64,000 bases of DNA from Mycolicibacterium sp. TUM20985 (GCF_030295745.1 NZ_AP027291.1:4774001-4838000), one strand, 5' to 3'; shown: positions 34,772 to 44,788, counted from the stretch's first letter. A program made the numbers and translations. The notes: generated from the letters alone by a model not told the origin.

Positions 34772-36270
34772 ATGGCATCACCCTCACCGACGGTGAACTT
34801 CACCGAACAGATGCTGCGGCGTCGCCCCATCATCGGGGCACCGGTCGCCCATGGTGCCGACTCGGCTCTCAAGCGCACCATCGGGGTCTTCCAGCTGACC
34901 ATGTTCGGGGTCGGCGCCACGGTCGGCACGGGCATCTTCTTCGTGCTGTCGGCGGCAGTACCCGAGGCGGGGCCGGCCGTGATCCTCTCGTTCCTGCTCG
35001 CGGGCGTCGCGGCGGGCCTGGCGGCGATCTGCTACGCCGAAATGGCCTCGGCCGTGCCCGTTTCGGGGTCCACCTACTCGTACGCCTACACCACCCTCGG
35101 CGAGCTGGTGGCCATGGGTGTCGCCGCCTGCCTCCTACTGGAGTACGGCGTCTCGACCGCGGCGGTGGCCGTCGGCTGGAGCCAATACCTCAACAAGCTC
35201 CTGACCAATCTCTTCGGCGTCGAGCTGCCGACGGCGATCACGGCCGCGCCGTGGGACGCCGAACCGGGCATCGTCAATCTGCCCGCCATCCTGCTCGTCG
35301 TCATGTGCATGCTGTTGCTGATCCGCGGCGCATCGGAGTCGGCGAAGGCGAACACCATCATGGTGATGATCAAGCTCGGCGTGCTCGGCATGTTCATCGT
35401 CATCGCATTCACCGCGTTCCAGACCGATCGGTTCGCGAACTTCGCCCCGATGGGCACCGCCGCGATCGGGCTCGCTGCGGGCACGATCTTCTTCTCCTAC
35501 ATCGGACTCGACGCCGTCTCCACGGCCGGTGACGAGGTGAAGGACCCGCAGAAGACCATGCCGCGGGCCATCATCGCGGCGCTGTTGATCGTCACCACCG
35601 TGTACGTCCTGGTGGCCTTCGCCGCTCTCGGCGCCCAGCCCTGGGAGGAGTTCGAGGGCCAGGAGGCCGGGCTAGCCGTCATCTTGGAGAACATCCTCCA
35701 GAACCAATGGGCCAGCACTGTTCTCGCTGCAGGTGCGGTGATCTCGATCTTCTCGGTCACCCTCGTCACGATGTACGGTCAGACCCGCATCCTGTTCGCC
35801 ATGGGCCGCGACGGACTGCTTCCGTCGATGTTCGCCAAGGTCAACCCGAAGTCGATGACACCGGTCAACAACACGATCATCGTGGCGATCGTGGTCAGCC
35901 TCCTCGCCGGGTTCATCCCGCTGGACAAGCTCGCCGACATGGTCTCGATCGGCACGCTGACCGCCTTCATCGTGGTGTCGCTCGGCGTCATCATCCTGCG
36001 CAGGCGCGAACCGGATCTGCCACGCGGTTTCAAGGTGCCGCTGTACCCGGTCACACCGGTCCTGTCGATCATTGCGTGCGGCTACATCCTGTAGGGCCTG
36101 CACTGGTACACCTGGATCGCCTTCAGCGCCTGGGTCGCCGTCGTCGTGGCGTTCTACTTGATCTGGGGTCGCACCACAGCGCGTTGAACGACGGCGGCGA
36201 CGGTGTCATCGCTTCTGCTGCAGCGGGTATCGACGAGGTGGAGATCGTGACGCCGAAGGAGGAGCGGTGA
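34772..36270 (+). pseudogene. APC-family cationic amino-acid permease with disrupted C-terminus
   Basis: The first 440 codons (34772-36091) encode a CAT/APC permease with about 11 membrane spans, preceded by a GAGGAGG site. A TAG at 36092-36094 stops it, but the same frame continues with a typical last membrane segment (GLHWYTWIAFSAWVAVVVAF...WGR) up to a TGA at 36187. The expected CAT ending GRHHSALND... lies in the next frame (to the TGA at 36270), so one C is missing near 36171-36173. The gene therefore carries a nonsense codon and a one-base deletion. Either it is decaying, or the 440-residue form is functional, or the assembly has two errors. It follows rocD by 19 bases and would import arginine/ornithine. 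Confidence 0.75.
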
Positions 36271-36301
36271 CTGGCCAGCGAGCAGCGAAGCGGGATCGCG
36301 C

Positions 36302-37183
36302 ATGACGGTCGTCGTGGGGTTCCTGCCCGGCAAGGCCGGGGTGTCCGCGCTGAACCTGGGCGTCGAGGTAGCGCGCACCCTCAAGACGTCCCTGTCCGTC
36401 GTGACCGTCGTCCCCAAGCCGTGGTCCACGCCGTCCCCTGCCAAGGTCGACGCGGAGTACGCCCAGTACGCCGATCGGCTGGCGGCCGACTCGGCCAGCC
36501 AGGCCACGGCGTGCGTCGAAGCGATCGACGACACCCTCGAAGTCAGCTGTCACAAGTACGCTCACCGGTCGGCGCCCGGAGGTCTGCTGCAGGCCGTCGC
36601 GGACCTGAAAGCCGAAGTGCTGGTACTGGGTTCGGCATCGGACGGCAGCCTCGGCCAGGTCGTGGTCGGATCGACCGCCGATCGTCTGCTGCATTCGTCA
36701 CCCGTGCCGCTGGCGGTCTGCCCGCGCGGCTATCGCGGATCCAAGTCCCACGGGCTGACCCGGATCACCGCCGCGTACCCGGGGACGCCCGACACGCTGC
36801 ACGTCGTGGAGCGGTCCGCCGCCCTCGCAGCGCAACTCGGCGTACCGCTGCGGGTCATCACGTTCGCCGTGCGCGGCCGCACGATGTACCCACCGGAGGT
36901 CGGACTGGACGCCGAGACGTCCATCCTTCACTCGTGGGCACTGGCATCGCGAGAAGCGTTGGCGGCGTTGAAGAGCACGGGCGTCGTGGGAGACGACGTC
37001 GTCCTGCAGGTCGTCACGGGCAACGGCTGGGACCAGGCTCTGGACGCCGCGGACTGGGAAGACGGTGAAGTGCTCGCCATCGGCACGTCACCACAGGGTG
37101 CGATCGCTCGGGTCTTCCTGGGCTCGAAGGGAACCAAGATCGTGCGCCACAGCCCGGTGCCGGTACTGGTGCTGCCGAATTAG
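36302..37183 (+). CDS. Universal stress protein (two USP domains)
   Basis: 293 residues: two tandem USP folds, the first ~1-145 and the second ~150-293, each ending in the ATP-binding GS(x)ADRLLHSSPVPLAV / GSKGTKIVRHSPVPVLVLP pattern. USP proteins bind ATP or adenylates and promote stress survival. Downstream of the damaged permease on the same strand. Confidence 0.92.
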   Translation: MTVVVGFLPGKAGVSALNLGVEVARTLKTSLSVVTVVPKPWSTPSPAKVDAEYAQYADRLAADSASQATACVEAIDDTLEVSCHKYAHRSAPGGLLQAVADLKAEVLVLGSASDGSLGQVVVGSTADRLLHSSPVPLAVCPRGYRGSKSHGLTRITAAYPGTPDTLHVVERSAALAAQLGVPLRVITFAVRGRTMYPPEVGLDAETSILHSWALASREALAALKSTGVVGDDVVLQVVTGNGWDQALDAADWEDGEVLAIGTSPQGAIARVFLGSKGTKIVRHSPVPVLVLPN

Positions 37184-37220
37184 CCGGTGCCCCGGTTGCT
37201 TCGCTCCCTGCCCGCCGGAC

Positions 37221-37952
37221 CTACCGGCCGAACGTCTCGGCCAGCATGTCGACGAGGCTGGCCCACGCACGTCGGGCCGTCACCTCGTCGTATTGAATCC
37301 CGTGTTCGGGATCGTGGGCGAAGGGGGCCATGAAGGCGTGCATCGCGTGACCGTAGGCGTGCACCTGCCAGTCGGCTCCGCGGGCGGTTAGTTCGGCGGC
37401 CAGCGCCAGCACGTCCGCCGGTGGCGCGAAGGGGTCCTCCCACCCGTGGTAGACGGCGATCCTGGTGGCGATCGGCGTATCGGGTGTGACCGGTGGCGGG
37501 GTGAGCACGCCGTGGAAGCTGCCGACGGCCCGCAAGGGTGCGTCATACCTGGCCAAGTCCAGGACGCACAGTCCGCCGAAGCAGAAGCCGATCGCCGCCA
37601 TGGCGTCACGCTCGACCGTGGGCAGTCCGCCGACGGTCTCCACCACGCGCAATAACCTGTCGCGCAACATGTCCCGATCAAGCAGGAGTTCATCCATCGC
37701 CGGGGCGCCTGCCGCCATGCCCTCGCGACCGACGGCCTGGCTGACCTCGCGACCGAAGATGTCGACCGCGACTGCGCGGTACCCCGTCGCGGCGAGTCGC
37801 TCGCAGAACTCGACCTGCGCGTCGCTGCGGCCTTCCATGCCGTGGAACACCAGCACGGTGGGCGCCTGCGCGTCGTCACCGGACACCATGACGCCGTGGC
37901 AGTCGAGGCCGTCGAGTTCGTAGTCGAACGACAGGGTTGCGAGCGAGCTCAT
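37221..37952 (-). CDS. Dienelactone hydrolase family protein
   Basis: 243 residues. Alpha/beta hydrolase with the nucleophile Cys in GFCFGG (~123) and catalytic His in YGHAMHAF (~208). DLH hydrolyses dienelactones in chlorocatechol degradation, but family members also act on other lactones and esters. Convergent with the USP gene; the SDR gene lies upstream. Confidence 0.88.
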   Translation of the reverse strand: MSSLATLSFDYELDGLDCHGVMVSGDDAQAPTVLVFHGMEGRSDAQVEFCERLAATGYRAVAVDIFGREVSQAVGREGMAAGAPAMDELLLDRDMLRDRLLRVVETVGGLPTVERDAMAAIGFCFGGLCVLDLARYDAPLRAVGSFHGVLTPPPVTPDTPIATRIAVYHGWEDPFAPPADVLALAAELTARGADWQVHAYGHAMHAFMAPFAHDPEHGIQYDEVTARRAWASLVDMLAETFGR

Positions 37953-37994
37953 GACGCGACCGTACCCACCGCGTTCGCCGATGGGACCGCCGTT

Positions 37995-38010
37995 CGCTCA
38001 GCGCTGAGCG
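37995..38010. repeat. 16-bp perfect palindrome
   Basis: CGCTCAGCGCTGAGCG lies 5 bases beyond the stop of the SDR gene, in the 62-base gap before the dienelactone hydrolase start. May be a short terminator or a regulator site. Confidence 0.45.
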
Positions 38011-38014
38011 TCGC

Positions 38015-38860
38015 TCAGTACTTCATCGTTCCGCGGTCGACGGCGATCTGCGACCCGGAGATCGTCGCCGAGCCATCGCCGGCCAGCCACGCCACCACGT
38101 CCGAGACCTCTTCGGCCGTCATGAATTCCTTCAGCCCCTTCTTGCCCTCGTGGTTGACGGGGTGGAACGGCATCGGCGAGAAGCTGTGGATGAAGCTCGG
38201 GTACTTGCCGAAGATCTCCATCATGGCGTCGGGCTCGACCATCGGCGTGTCGATCGAATACGGGTGGATCGAGTTGACCCGGATGCCGTACTCCCCCACC
38301 TCGAGCGCGAGCGAGTTGGTGATGGCGACGAGGCCGTGCTTGGACGCGGCGTAGTGGCTGTTGCCCGGGGTGGCCTTGAGACCTGCCGACGAGCTGACGA
38401 CGATGATCGACCCGCCGTTGCCCGCCTCGATCATGGCGGGCACCGCGGCGCGCATGGTTCGCCAGGTGCCGTTGAGGTTGACGTCGATGACGCTGTCCCA
38501 CTGCTCTTCTGACATCTCGAACATCCGGCCCCAGCTGAGCACGCCGGCATTGGCCACCACTACGTCGAGCCGGCCGAACTGCTCGATGGCGTCGGCGACG
38601 ACCTGCTGCTGGGCGGCGAGATCTCGGATGTCGACCTCGCGGGCGAGCACCTTGCGCCCCGTCGCCTCCACGGCGCTTGCGGTCTCGGCGAGCTCGACGG
38701 ACGTCGCGGGCGCATAGGTGATCGTGTCGGACACCGGCCCACACACGTCGATGGCGACGATGTCGGCACCTTCGGCGGCCAGTCGCACCGCGTGCGCCCG
38801 CCCCTGCCCCCGTGCGGCGCCGGTGACGAATGCCACGCGACCCTCGAGTGTTCCCGCCAT
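38015..38860 (-). CDS. Mycofactocin-dependent short-chain dehydrogenase
   Basis: 281 residues from the ATG at 38860 with a GAAGGGG site; an ATG at 38878 is an alternative. Rossmann TGAARGQGRAHAVRLA (~13-28), NAG in ANAGVLSWGRM and the YAASKHG active site mark a classical SDR. It has the insert after beta-2 (DVCGPVSDTITYAPATS, ~37-55) and the long C-terminal region of the mycofactocin-coupled SDR family, whose NAD is non-exchangeable and is reoxidised by mycofactocin. Substrate unknown. The mft genes 10 kb away fit that role. Confidence 0.88.
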   Translation of the reverse strand: MAGTLEGRVAFVTGAARGQGRAHAVRLAAEGADIVAIDVCGPVSDTITYAPATSVELAETASAVEATGRKVLAREVDIRDLAAQQQVVADAIEQFGRLDVVVANAGVLSWGRMFEMSEEQWDSVIDVNLNGTWRTMRAAVPAMIEAGNGGSIIVVSSSAGLKATPGNSHYAASKHGLVAITNSLALEVGEYGIRVNSIHPYSIDTPMVEPDAMMEIFGKYPSFIHSFSPMPFHPVNHEGKKGLKEFMTAEEVSDVVAWLAGDGSATISGSQIAVDRGTMKY

Positions 38861-39029
38861 CGATCGCCCCTTCGTCACTCATTCGCGGCGCGAACGCGTG
38901 CGCCAGGAGCAGGCTAGCAGCCTAACTGGAACGTGTTCTACTTCGCCTCGACCGTGCCAATTCATCCGCCGCGAGCGGCGAGTCACGTATGAAACTGCAC
39001 ACTCGAGCCAGAGGTCGGCGGCGAGCCCG

Positions 39030-39893
39030 TCAGAGTTCGGAGATGATCTGCTGACGTTTGGTGCCGTACTCGGCGTCGGAGATCGTGCCCATCGCGCGCA
39101 GCGTCTCGAGCTCCTGCAATCGCTGGGCGGTCGACGGTGCCGGCGCGGCGGGCATCGGTGGCGGCACGTACGCCGCCGCCGGATCCACCGAAGGCGCCGC
39201 CATGTGCGCCGCGGGCGGAACCTGCTGCGCGGCGGCCCGCCTCACCACGTTCATCACCTGCTGCCGGACCGCCGGATTGGACCGGATGTCGATGGTCCCG
39301 TTCAGCGGTACCCCGTTGGCCTTGAGGATCTGCATGATCTCCATCAGCGGACCCGCCTGGCCGGACAGGTCGTAGGTCCGGTTGCCGTCCTCCGCGAGCG
39401 TGAACTGAGCTGGCATCATGCCGCCCACCAGCGCGCTTCGGTTCCAATCGATTTGGTACTCGTTGGTGGCCGGGTCGACCAGCACCACCAACTTGCGCCC
39501 GGTGATCAGGGGCAGCCTCGTCACCGAGGCGATGACCCGGTCCTCGACGTCGAACGGCCGGATCCCCGGTCCCTCGACGTGCAGCCCGATCTTCACCATC
39601 GGTTGGTCGTTGATCCTGGTGCCTGTCTCGCTGATGAACGTGACCTGCGCCAGCGCCAGCACGCCGCCTGTCTCCAACATCTGAGTCTTGGCAGCGGACT
39701 TGGCGCCGTAAGTGGCCAGCCCAATGGCGATCAGCACGTCAGCGGCGGTGATCAGCAGGCCGACCCAGAACATCCACCCGATGTAGGGTCGCGTGGCCTC
39801 GCCGAGCGCGAAGTACACGGCGAGGAAGATCGGGCCGACGAGGCCGCCGCACAGCAGCACCATCAACTGCGCCTTGACGTAACGTCCCACCAT
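39030..39893 (-). CDS. Membrane protein with SHOCT domain, unknown function
   Basis: 287 residues from the ATG at 39893 with a GAGGAG site; a GTG six bases upstream is an alternative. Two N-terminal membrane spans (~10-30, 40-62) are followed by a soluble beta-rich region (~65-190), a Pro/Ala-rich linker, and a C-terminal SHOCT motif (ETLRAMGTISDAEYGTKRQQIISEL-like). SHOCT domains are short helix pairs found at ends of membrane-associated proteins. Same strand as the PP2C gene. Confidence 0.8.
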   Translation of the reverse strand: MVGRYVKAQLMVLLCGGLVGPIFLAVYFALGEATRPYIGWMFWVGLLITAADVLIAIGLATYGAKSAAKTQMLETGGVLALAQVTFISETGTRINDQPMVKIGLHVEGPGIRPFDVEDRVIASVTRLPLITGRKLVVLVDPATNEYQIDWNRSALVGGMMPAQFTLAEDGNRTYDLSGQAGPLMEIMQILKANGVPLNGTIDIRSNPAVRQQVMNVVRRAAAQQVPPAAHMAAPSVDPAAAYVPPPMPAAPAPSTAQRLQELETLRAMGTISDAEYGTKRQQIISEL

Positions 39894-39972
39894 TGCCACT
39901 GCTCCTCGTCCGACCGGCCGGTTCGCAGGAAAGACTAACGCCAACGGCCCGAAATGGACCCGTTTGCGCCGC

Positions 39973-40701
39973 TCAGATCGCGTCGTCGAGATCGGGGATC
40001 GCGACGATGATGAACGAGAAATTGTCGTGGGCGCCATTCGCGCGCGTGGTGGCGATGATGTCGGCCGCGAGGTCGTCGAGGTCGGACTGATGGACCGCCG
40101 TCGCCAGTTCCGCGGGTGTCATGACGCCGCTGACGCCGTCCGAGCACATCAGGTAGGAACCGGCTTGGCGCGGAAGCACCGTCAGATGCGGCTGCACCGG
40201 CGGGAACTGACCAAGCGACTGCGTGATGATGTTGGTCGGCCTGCCGTTGGAGTCGAACACCGAGTCGTCGATCGAGATCTGAGTCAGGACACCGTCGGTG
40301 ATCGAGAAGACCGGGCTGTCACCAACATTGAAGACGACGATCGCGTCGTCGGTGATGCAGAGCCCTCCGACCGTCGTGCCCAGCCCTTGCAGGTCTGCGT
40401 CGACGCCGACGGCCCGAACCCTCGCGTTGGTCTCGACCAGTGTCGCTGCGATGTCCTCGTCGGTGCGCCAGTCGAGCGACTCCTCGGCGACGACGGTGAG
40501 CGCGACCCGGCTCGCCAGGTCGCCGCCGGCGTGGCCGCCCATACCGTCGGCAACGGCACACACGAACGGGGTGGACAGCGCGAAATCCATTGTCACGAGG
40601 GAACCTTCGCGTGTCTGTTTGAGCCAGCCAGCGACCAGGATGGCGTCCTCGTTGCGCTTGCGCACCAGACCGACGTCGGTGAACGCCCGTACGTTGATCA
40701 C
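39973..40701 (-). CDS. PP2C-type serine/threonine phosphatase
   Basis: 242 residues from a GTG at 40701; the ORF is open to 40821 and a TTG at 40707 is also possible. The PP2C metal-binding motifs are visible: RNEDA (~16-20), VADGMGGHAGGDLASR (~49-64), FNVGDSPVF (~122-130), CSDGVSG and the last Asp in HDNFSFI. PP2C phosphatases dephosphorylate proteins in response to signals; mycobacteria pair them with Pkn kinases. No kinase gene is adjacent here. Confidence 0.9.
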   Translation of the reverse strand: MINVRAFTDVGLVRKRNEDAILVAGWLKQTREGSLVTMDFALSTPFVCAVADGMGGHAGGDLASRVALTVVAEESLDWRTDEDIAATLVETNARVRAVGVDADLQGLGTTVGGLCITDDAIVVFNVGDSPVFSITDGVLTQISIDDSVFDSNGRPTNIITQSLGQFPPVQPHLTVLPRQAGSYLMCSDGVSGVMTPAELATAVHQSDLDDLAADIIATTRANGAHDNFSFIIVAIPDLDDAI

Positions 40702-40808
40702 GGACAAGCCGCACCACCCTTCCCGTTTCACCTGCTCGGCACGCTCATCGTGCCAGACCGTGGCCCAATCGCAGCGCGTAGCGCAATCCAGCGAGGGTAC
40801 CCACGCGA

Positions 40809-40842
40809 AAGCGGCGCCCACCCCGAAGGGTGAGCGCCGCTT
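40809..40842 (-). terminator. Terminator of tuf
   Basis: Stem of 15 bp with one non-Watson-Crick position that becomes G-U in the minus-strand RNA, loop of 4. It lies 17 bases after the tuf stop, as expected for the str operon's end. Confidence 0.7.
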
Positions 40843-40858
40843 CTTCGACTAGCTCAGA

Positions 40859-42049
40859 TCACTTGATGATCTTGGTGACACGGCCCGCGCCGACGGTCTT
40901 GCCGCCCTCACGGATCGCGAACCGCAGACCCTCGTCCATCGCGACGGGCTGGATCAGCTTGACGCCGATGTCCACGTTGTCGCCGGGCATCACGATGTCG
41001 GTGCCCTCGGGCAACGTCACGACGCCGGTCACGTCCGTGGTGCGGAAGTAGAACTGCGGACGGTAGTTCGACAGGAACGGCTTGTGACGGCCGCCTTCTT
41101 CCTTGGACAGGATGTAGACGCTGCCCTCGAACTCGGTGTGCGGCGTGGTGGTGCCGGGCTTGACCACGACCTGGCCACGCTCGACGTCCTCGCGCTTCAC
41201 ACCGCGAACCAGCAGACCGACGTTGTCGCCGGCCATGCCCTGATCGAGCAGCTTGCGGAACATCTCGACGCCGGTGACGGTCGTCTTGGTGACGGTCGGC
41301 TTGATGCCGACGATCTCGACTTCCTCGTTCACGTTGATCACGCCACGCTCGACGCGACCGGTGACCACGGTGCCGCGGCCGGTGATCGTGAAAACGTCCT
41401 CGACGGGCATCAGGAACGGCTTGTCGGTTTCACGAATCGGATCCGGGACCGACTCGTCGACGGCATCCATCAGGTCCTCGACGGACTTGACCCACTTCGG
41501 GTCGCCTTCGAGCGCCTTGAGGGCCGAGACCTGGATGACAGGCGCTTCCTCGTCGAATTCCTGGGCGGCCAGCAGTTCGCGGACCTCCATCTCGACGAGC
41601 TCGAGGAGCTCCTCGTCGTCGACCATGTCGGCCTTGTTCAGCGCGACCAGGATGTAGGGCACGCCGACCTGACGAGCGAGCAGCACGTGCTCCTTCGTCT
41701 GGGGCATCGGGCCGTCGGTCGCGGCGACCACCAGGATTGCGCCGTCCATCTGGGCGGCACCGGTGATCATGTTCTTGATGTAGTCCGCGTGGCCGGGGGC
41801 GTCGACGTGCGCGTAGTGACGCTTCTCCGTCTGGTACTCAACATGCGAGATGTTGATCGTGATGCCACGCTCACGCTCTTCGGGCGCATTGTCGATCTGA
41901 TCGAATGCGCGCGATTCGTTCAACGTCGGGTACTTGTCGTGCAGAACCTTGGTGATTGCTGCGGTCAACGTGGTCTTGCCGTGGTCAACGTGACCGATGG
42001 TCCCGATGTTGACGTGCGGCTTGTTCCGCTCGAACTTCGCCTTCGCCAC
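40859..42049 (-). CDS. tuf: Elongation factor Tu
   Basis: 396 residues, the normal EF-Tu length, from a GTG with an AGGAGG site. GTPase motifs G1 GHVDHGKTT (~19-27), DCPGH-type (DAPGHADY) and NKAD are present. EF-Tu brings aminoacyl-tRNA to the ribosome; here the sequence has the usual domain 2 and 3. Last gene of the str operon. Confidence 0.99.
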   Translation of the reverse strand: MAKAKFERNKPHVNIGTIGHVDHGKTTLTAAITKVLHDKYPTLNESRAFDQIDNAPEERERGITINISHVEYQTEKRHYAHVDAPGHADYIKNMITGAAQMDGAILVVAATDGPMPQTKEHVLLARQVGVPYILVALNKADMVDDEELLELVEMEVRELLAAQEFDEEAPVIQVSALKALEGDPKWVKSVEDLMDAVDESVPDPIRETDKPFLMPVEDVFTITGRGTVVTGRVERGVINVNEEVEIVGIKPTVTKTTVTGVEMFRKLLDQGMAGDNVGLLVRGVKREDVERGQVVVKPGTTTPHTEFEGSVYILSKEEGGRHKPFLSNYRPQFYFRTTDVTGVVTLPEGTDIVMPGDNVDIGVKLIQPVAMDEGLRFAIREGGKTVGAGRVTKIIK

Positions 42050-42136
42050 TTCTGTGTCCTCCTGGACTTTGTTGGTGCTCTTCTAAAGCAGGGTTGATCT
42101 TTGCAGTTGTTCTTCGCCGCGGTAACGACGGGTCGG

Positions 42137-44239
42137 TTACTGACCCGTCGCCTTCGCGATGATCTCCTTCGACACGTTCGCCGGAACTTCGGCGTAGGAG
42201 TCGAACACCATGGAGTAGTTCGCCCGGCCCTGGGTCTTCGACCGTAGGTCTCCGACGTAGCCGAACATCTCCGACAGCGGCACAGTCGCCCGCACGACGC
42301 GGGCTCCACTGCGCTCCTCCATGGCTTGAATCTGACCACGGCGGGAGTTCAGGTCGCCAATCACTTCGCCCATGTAGTCCTCTGGCGTGGTGACCTCGAC
42401 GGCCATGACGGGCTCCAGGATGGTCGGCTGCGCTTGCGCGGCAGCCTTCTTCAGCACCTGGGACCCGGCGATCTTGAAGGCCATCTCCGACGAGTCGACG
42501 TCATGGTATGCGCCGTCGAGCAGGGTCAGCTTCACGTTCACCAGCGGGTAGCCGGCGAGCACGCCGTACTGCATGGCGTCCTGCGCACCGGCATCCACCG
42601 ACGGGATGTACTCGCGCGGGATGCGGCCGCCGGAAACTTTGTTCTCGAATTCGTAGGTCGCGCCGTCTTCGCCGCTGAACGGCTCGATGCTGACGAGAAC
42701 CTTCGCGAACTGGCCGGAGCCACCGGTCTGCTTCTTGTGCGTGAACTCGACCTTCTCGACCTTGCGCTTGATGGTCTCCTTGTAGGCGACCTGCGGCTTG
42801 CCGACGTTGGCCTCGACCTTGAACTCGCGACGCATCCGGTCGACGAGGATGTCGAGGTGAAGTTCGCCCATGCCGCCGATGACGGTCTGGCCGGTCTCCG
42901 AGTCCTGGTGGACCTTGAAGGTCGGGTCTTCCTCGGCGAGCTTCTGGATCGCCAGGGACAGCTTCTCCTGGTCGCTCTTCGTCTTGGGCTCGATGGCCAC
43001 CTCGATCACCGGATCGGGGAACGTCATCGACTCGAGCACGACCTGCTGCTGCGAATCGCTGAGGGTGTCACCGGTGGTGGTGTCCTTCAGACCGATCACG
43101 GCGTAGATGTGACCTGCGGCGGCCGTCTCGACCGGGTTCTCCTTGTTGGAGTGCATCTGGAACAGCTTGCCCAGACGCTCCTTCTTGCCCTTGGTCGCGT
43201 TGATGACCTGGGCGCCGGAGTCGACCTTGCCGGAGTACACGCGGACGTAGGTGAGCTTGCCGAAGAACGGGTGCGTCGCGACCTTGAACGCCAGCGCCGA
43301 GAACGGCTCCGTCGTCGACGGCTTGCGGGTGACCAGTTCGTCTTCCTTGCCCGGCACGTGTCCGGTCACGGACTCGACGTCCAGCGGGGAGGGCAGGTAG
43401 TCGATGACGGCGTCGAGCATGGGCTGCACGCCCTTGTTCTTGAACGCACTGCCGCACAGCACCGGGTAGATCTCGGAGTTGACGGTCAGTTTGCGGATCG
43501 CGCCCTTGATCTCTTCGACCGTCAGCTCTTCGCCGCCGAAGTACTTCTCCAAGAGTGTCTCGTCGGTCTCGGCGACCGTCTCGAGCAGCTTGGTGCGGTA
43601 CTCGTCGGCCTGCTCCTGCAGTTCGGCCGGGATGTCGATCGTCTCGTAGGTCTCACCGAGCTTGGTCTCGCCACGCCAGACCTTGGCCTTCATCTCGACC
43701 AGGTCGACGATGCCCTCGAAGTCGCCCTCGGAACCGATGGGCAGCTGAATGGCCAGCGCGCGGGCGCCGAGGCGCTCCTCGATGGTGCGCACGGTGAAGT
43801 AGAAGTCGGCGCCGATCTTGTCCATCTTGTTGACGAAGCAGATGCGCGGCACGTCGTACTTGTCGGCCTGGCGCCACACCTGCTCGGACTGCGGCTCCAC
43901 GCCTTCCTTGCCATCGAAGACGGCGACGGCGCCATCGAGAACACGGAGCGAGCGCTCGACTTCCACGGTGAAGTCGACGTGCCCGGGGGTGTCGATGATG
44001 TTGATCTGGTTGCCATCCCAGAAGCAGGTGGTAGCGGCCGAGGTAATGGTGATACCCCGCTCCTGCTCCTGCTCCATCCAGTCCATCGTGGCGGCGCCGT
44101 CGTGCACCTCACCGATCTTGTAGCTGATACCGGTGTAGTAGAGGATGCGCTCGGTCGTCGTCGTCTTACCGGCATCGATGTGCGCCATGATGCCGATGTT
44201 GCGGACCTTGGTGAGGTCGGTGAGCACGTCCTGTGCCAC
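42137..44239 (-). CDS. fusA: Elongation factor G
   Basis: 700 residues. G1 AHIDAGKTT at ~19-27, DTPGHVDF, NKMD, and domains II to V as usual. EF-G moves tRNA and mRNA through the ribosome. 87 bases to tuf and 78 to rpsG. Confidence 0.99.
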   Translation of the reverse strand: MAQDVLTDLTKVRNIGIMAHIDAGKTTTTERILYYTGISYKIGEVHDGAATMDWMEQEQERGITITSAATTCFWDGNQINIIDTPGHVDFTVEVERSLRVLDGAVAVFDGKEGVEPQSEQVWRQADKYDVPRICFVNKMDKIGADFYFTVRTIEERLGARALAIQLPIGSEGDFEGIVDLVEMKAKVWRGETKLGETYETIDIPAELQEQADEYRTKLLETVAETDETLLEKYFGGEELTVEEIKGAIRKLTVNSEIYPVLCGSAFKNKGVQPMLDAVIDYLPSPLDVESVTGHVPGKEDELVTRKPSTTEPFSALAFKVATHPFFGKLTYVRVYSGKVDSGAQVINATKGKKERLGKLFQMHSNKENPVETAAAGHIYAVIGLKDTTTGDTLSDSQQQVVLESMTFPDPVIEVAIEPKTKSDQEKLSLAIQKLAEEDPTFKVHQDSETGQTVIGGMGELHLDILVDRMRREFKVEANVGKPQVAYKETIKRKVEKVEFTHKKQTGGSGQFAKVLVSIEPFSGEDGATYEFENKVSGGRIPREYIPSVDAGAQDAMQYGVLAGYPLVNVKLTLLDGAYHDVDSSEMAFKIAGSQVLKKAAAQAQPTILEPVMAVEVTTPEDYMGEVIGDLNSRRGQIQAMEERSGARVVRATVPLSEMFGYVGDLRSKTQGRANYSMVFDSYAEVPANVSKEIIAKATGQ

Positions 44240-44317
44240 GGCGTCTTCCCACTCTTTCTTGCTTGTTGGTTGTTGATCTGAGACCGGCGGTCGGCTTGCG
44301 CTAGCCGCCGGCGGCGA

Positions 44318-44788
44318 TCACCAGCGGTAGTGCGCGAAGGCCCGGTTCGCCTCGGCCATCTTGTGGGTGTCCTCGCGTCGCTTGACGGCGGCACCCAGGC
44401 CATTGCTCGCGTCGAGCAGTTCGTTGGCCAGACGTTCGACCATCGTCTTCTCGCGACGCTGCTTCGAGAAGCTCACCAGCCAACGCAGCGCCAGCGTGGT
44501 GGACCGCTCGGGGCGGACCTCGACGGGCACCTGGTAGGTGGCGCCACCGACGCGACGGCTGCGAACCTCCAGCGCGGGCTTGACGTTGTCCAGTGCGCGC
44601 TTGAGGGTGACGACCGGATCGGTACCGGTCTTGTCGCGGGCCTGTTCGAGCGCCCCATACACAATGCGTTCGGCGAGGGATTTCTTCCCGTCGAGCAGAA
44701 CCTTGTTGACGAGCTGGGTGACCAGCTGCGAACCGTAGACCGGGTCGTTGACCAGCGGCCGCTTGGGTGCGGGGCCCTTACGCGGCAT
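44318..44788 (-). CDS. rpsG: 30S ribosomal protein S7
   Basis: 156 residues. MPRKGPAPKRPL start and the EVRSRRVGGATYQVPVEVRPERS motif are S7 signatures. S7 starts assembly of the 30S head and in E. coli regulates the str operon. Shares one base with rpsL. Confidence 0.98.
   Translation of the reverse strand: MPRKGPAPKRPLVNDPVYGSQLVTQLVNKVLLDGKKSLAERIVYGALEQARDKTGTDPVVTLKRALDNVKPALEVRSRRVGGATYQVPVEVRPERSTTLALRWLVSFSKQRREKTMVERLANELLDASNGLGAAVKRREDTHKMAEANRAFAHYRW

Noticed and set aside
36188..36270. Small separate gene before the universal stress protein
   Set aside because: The peptide fits better as the frame-shifted end of the permease.
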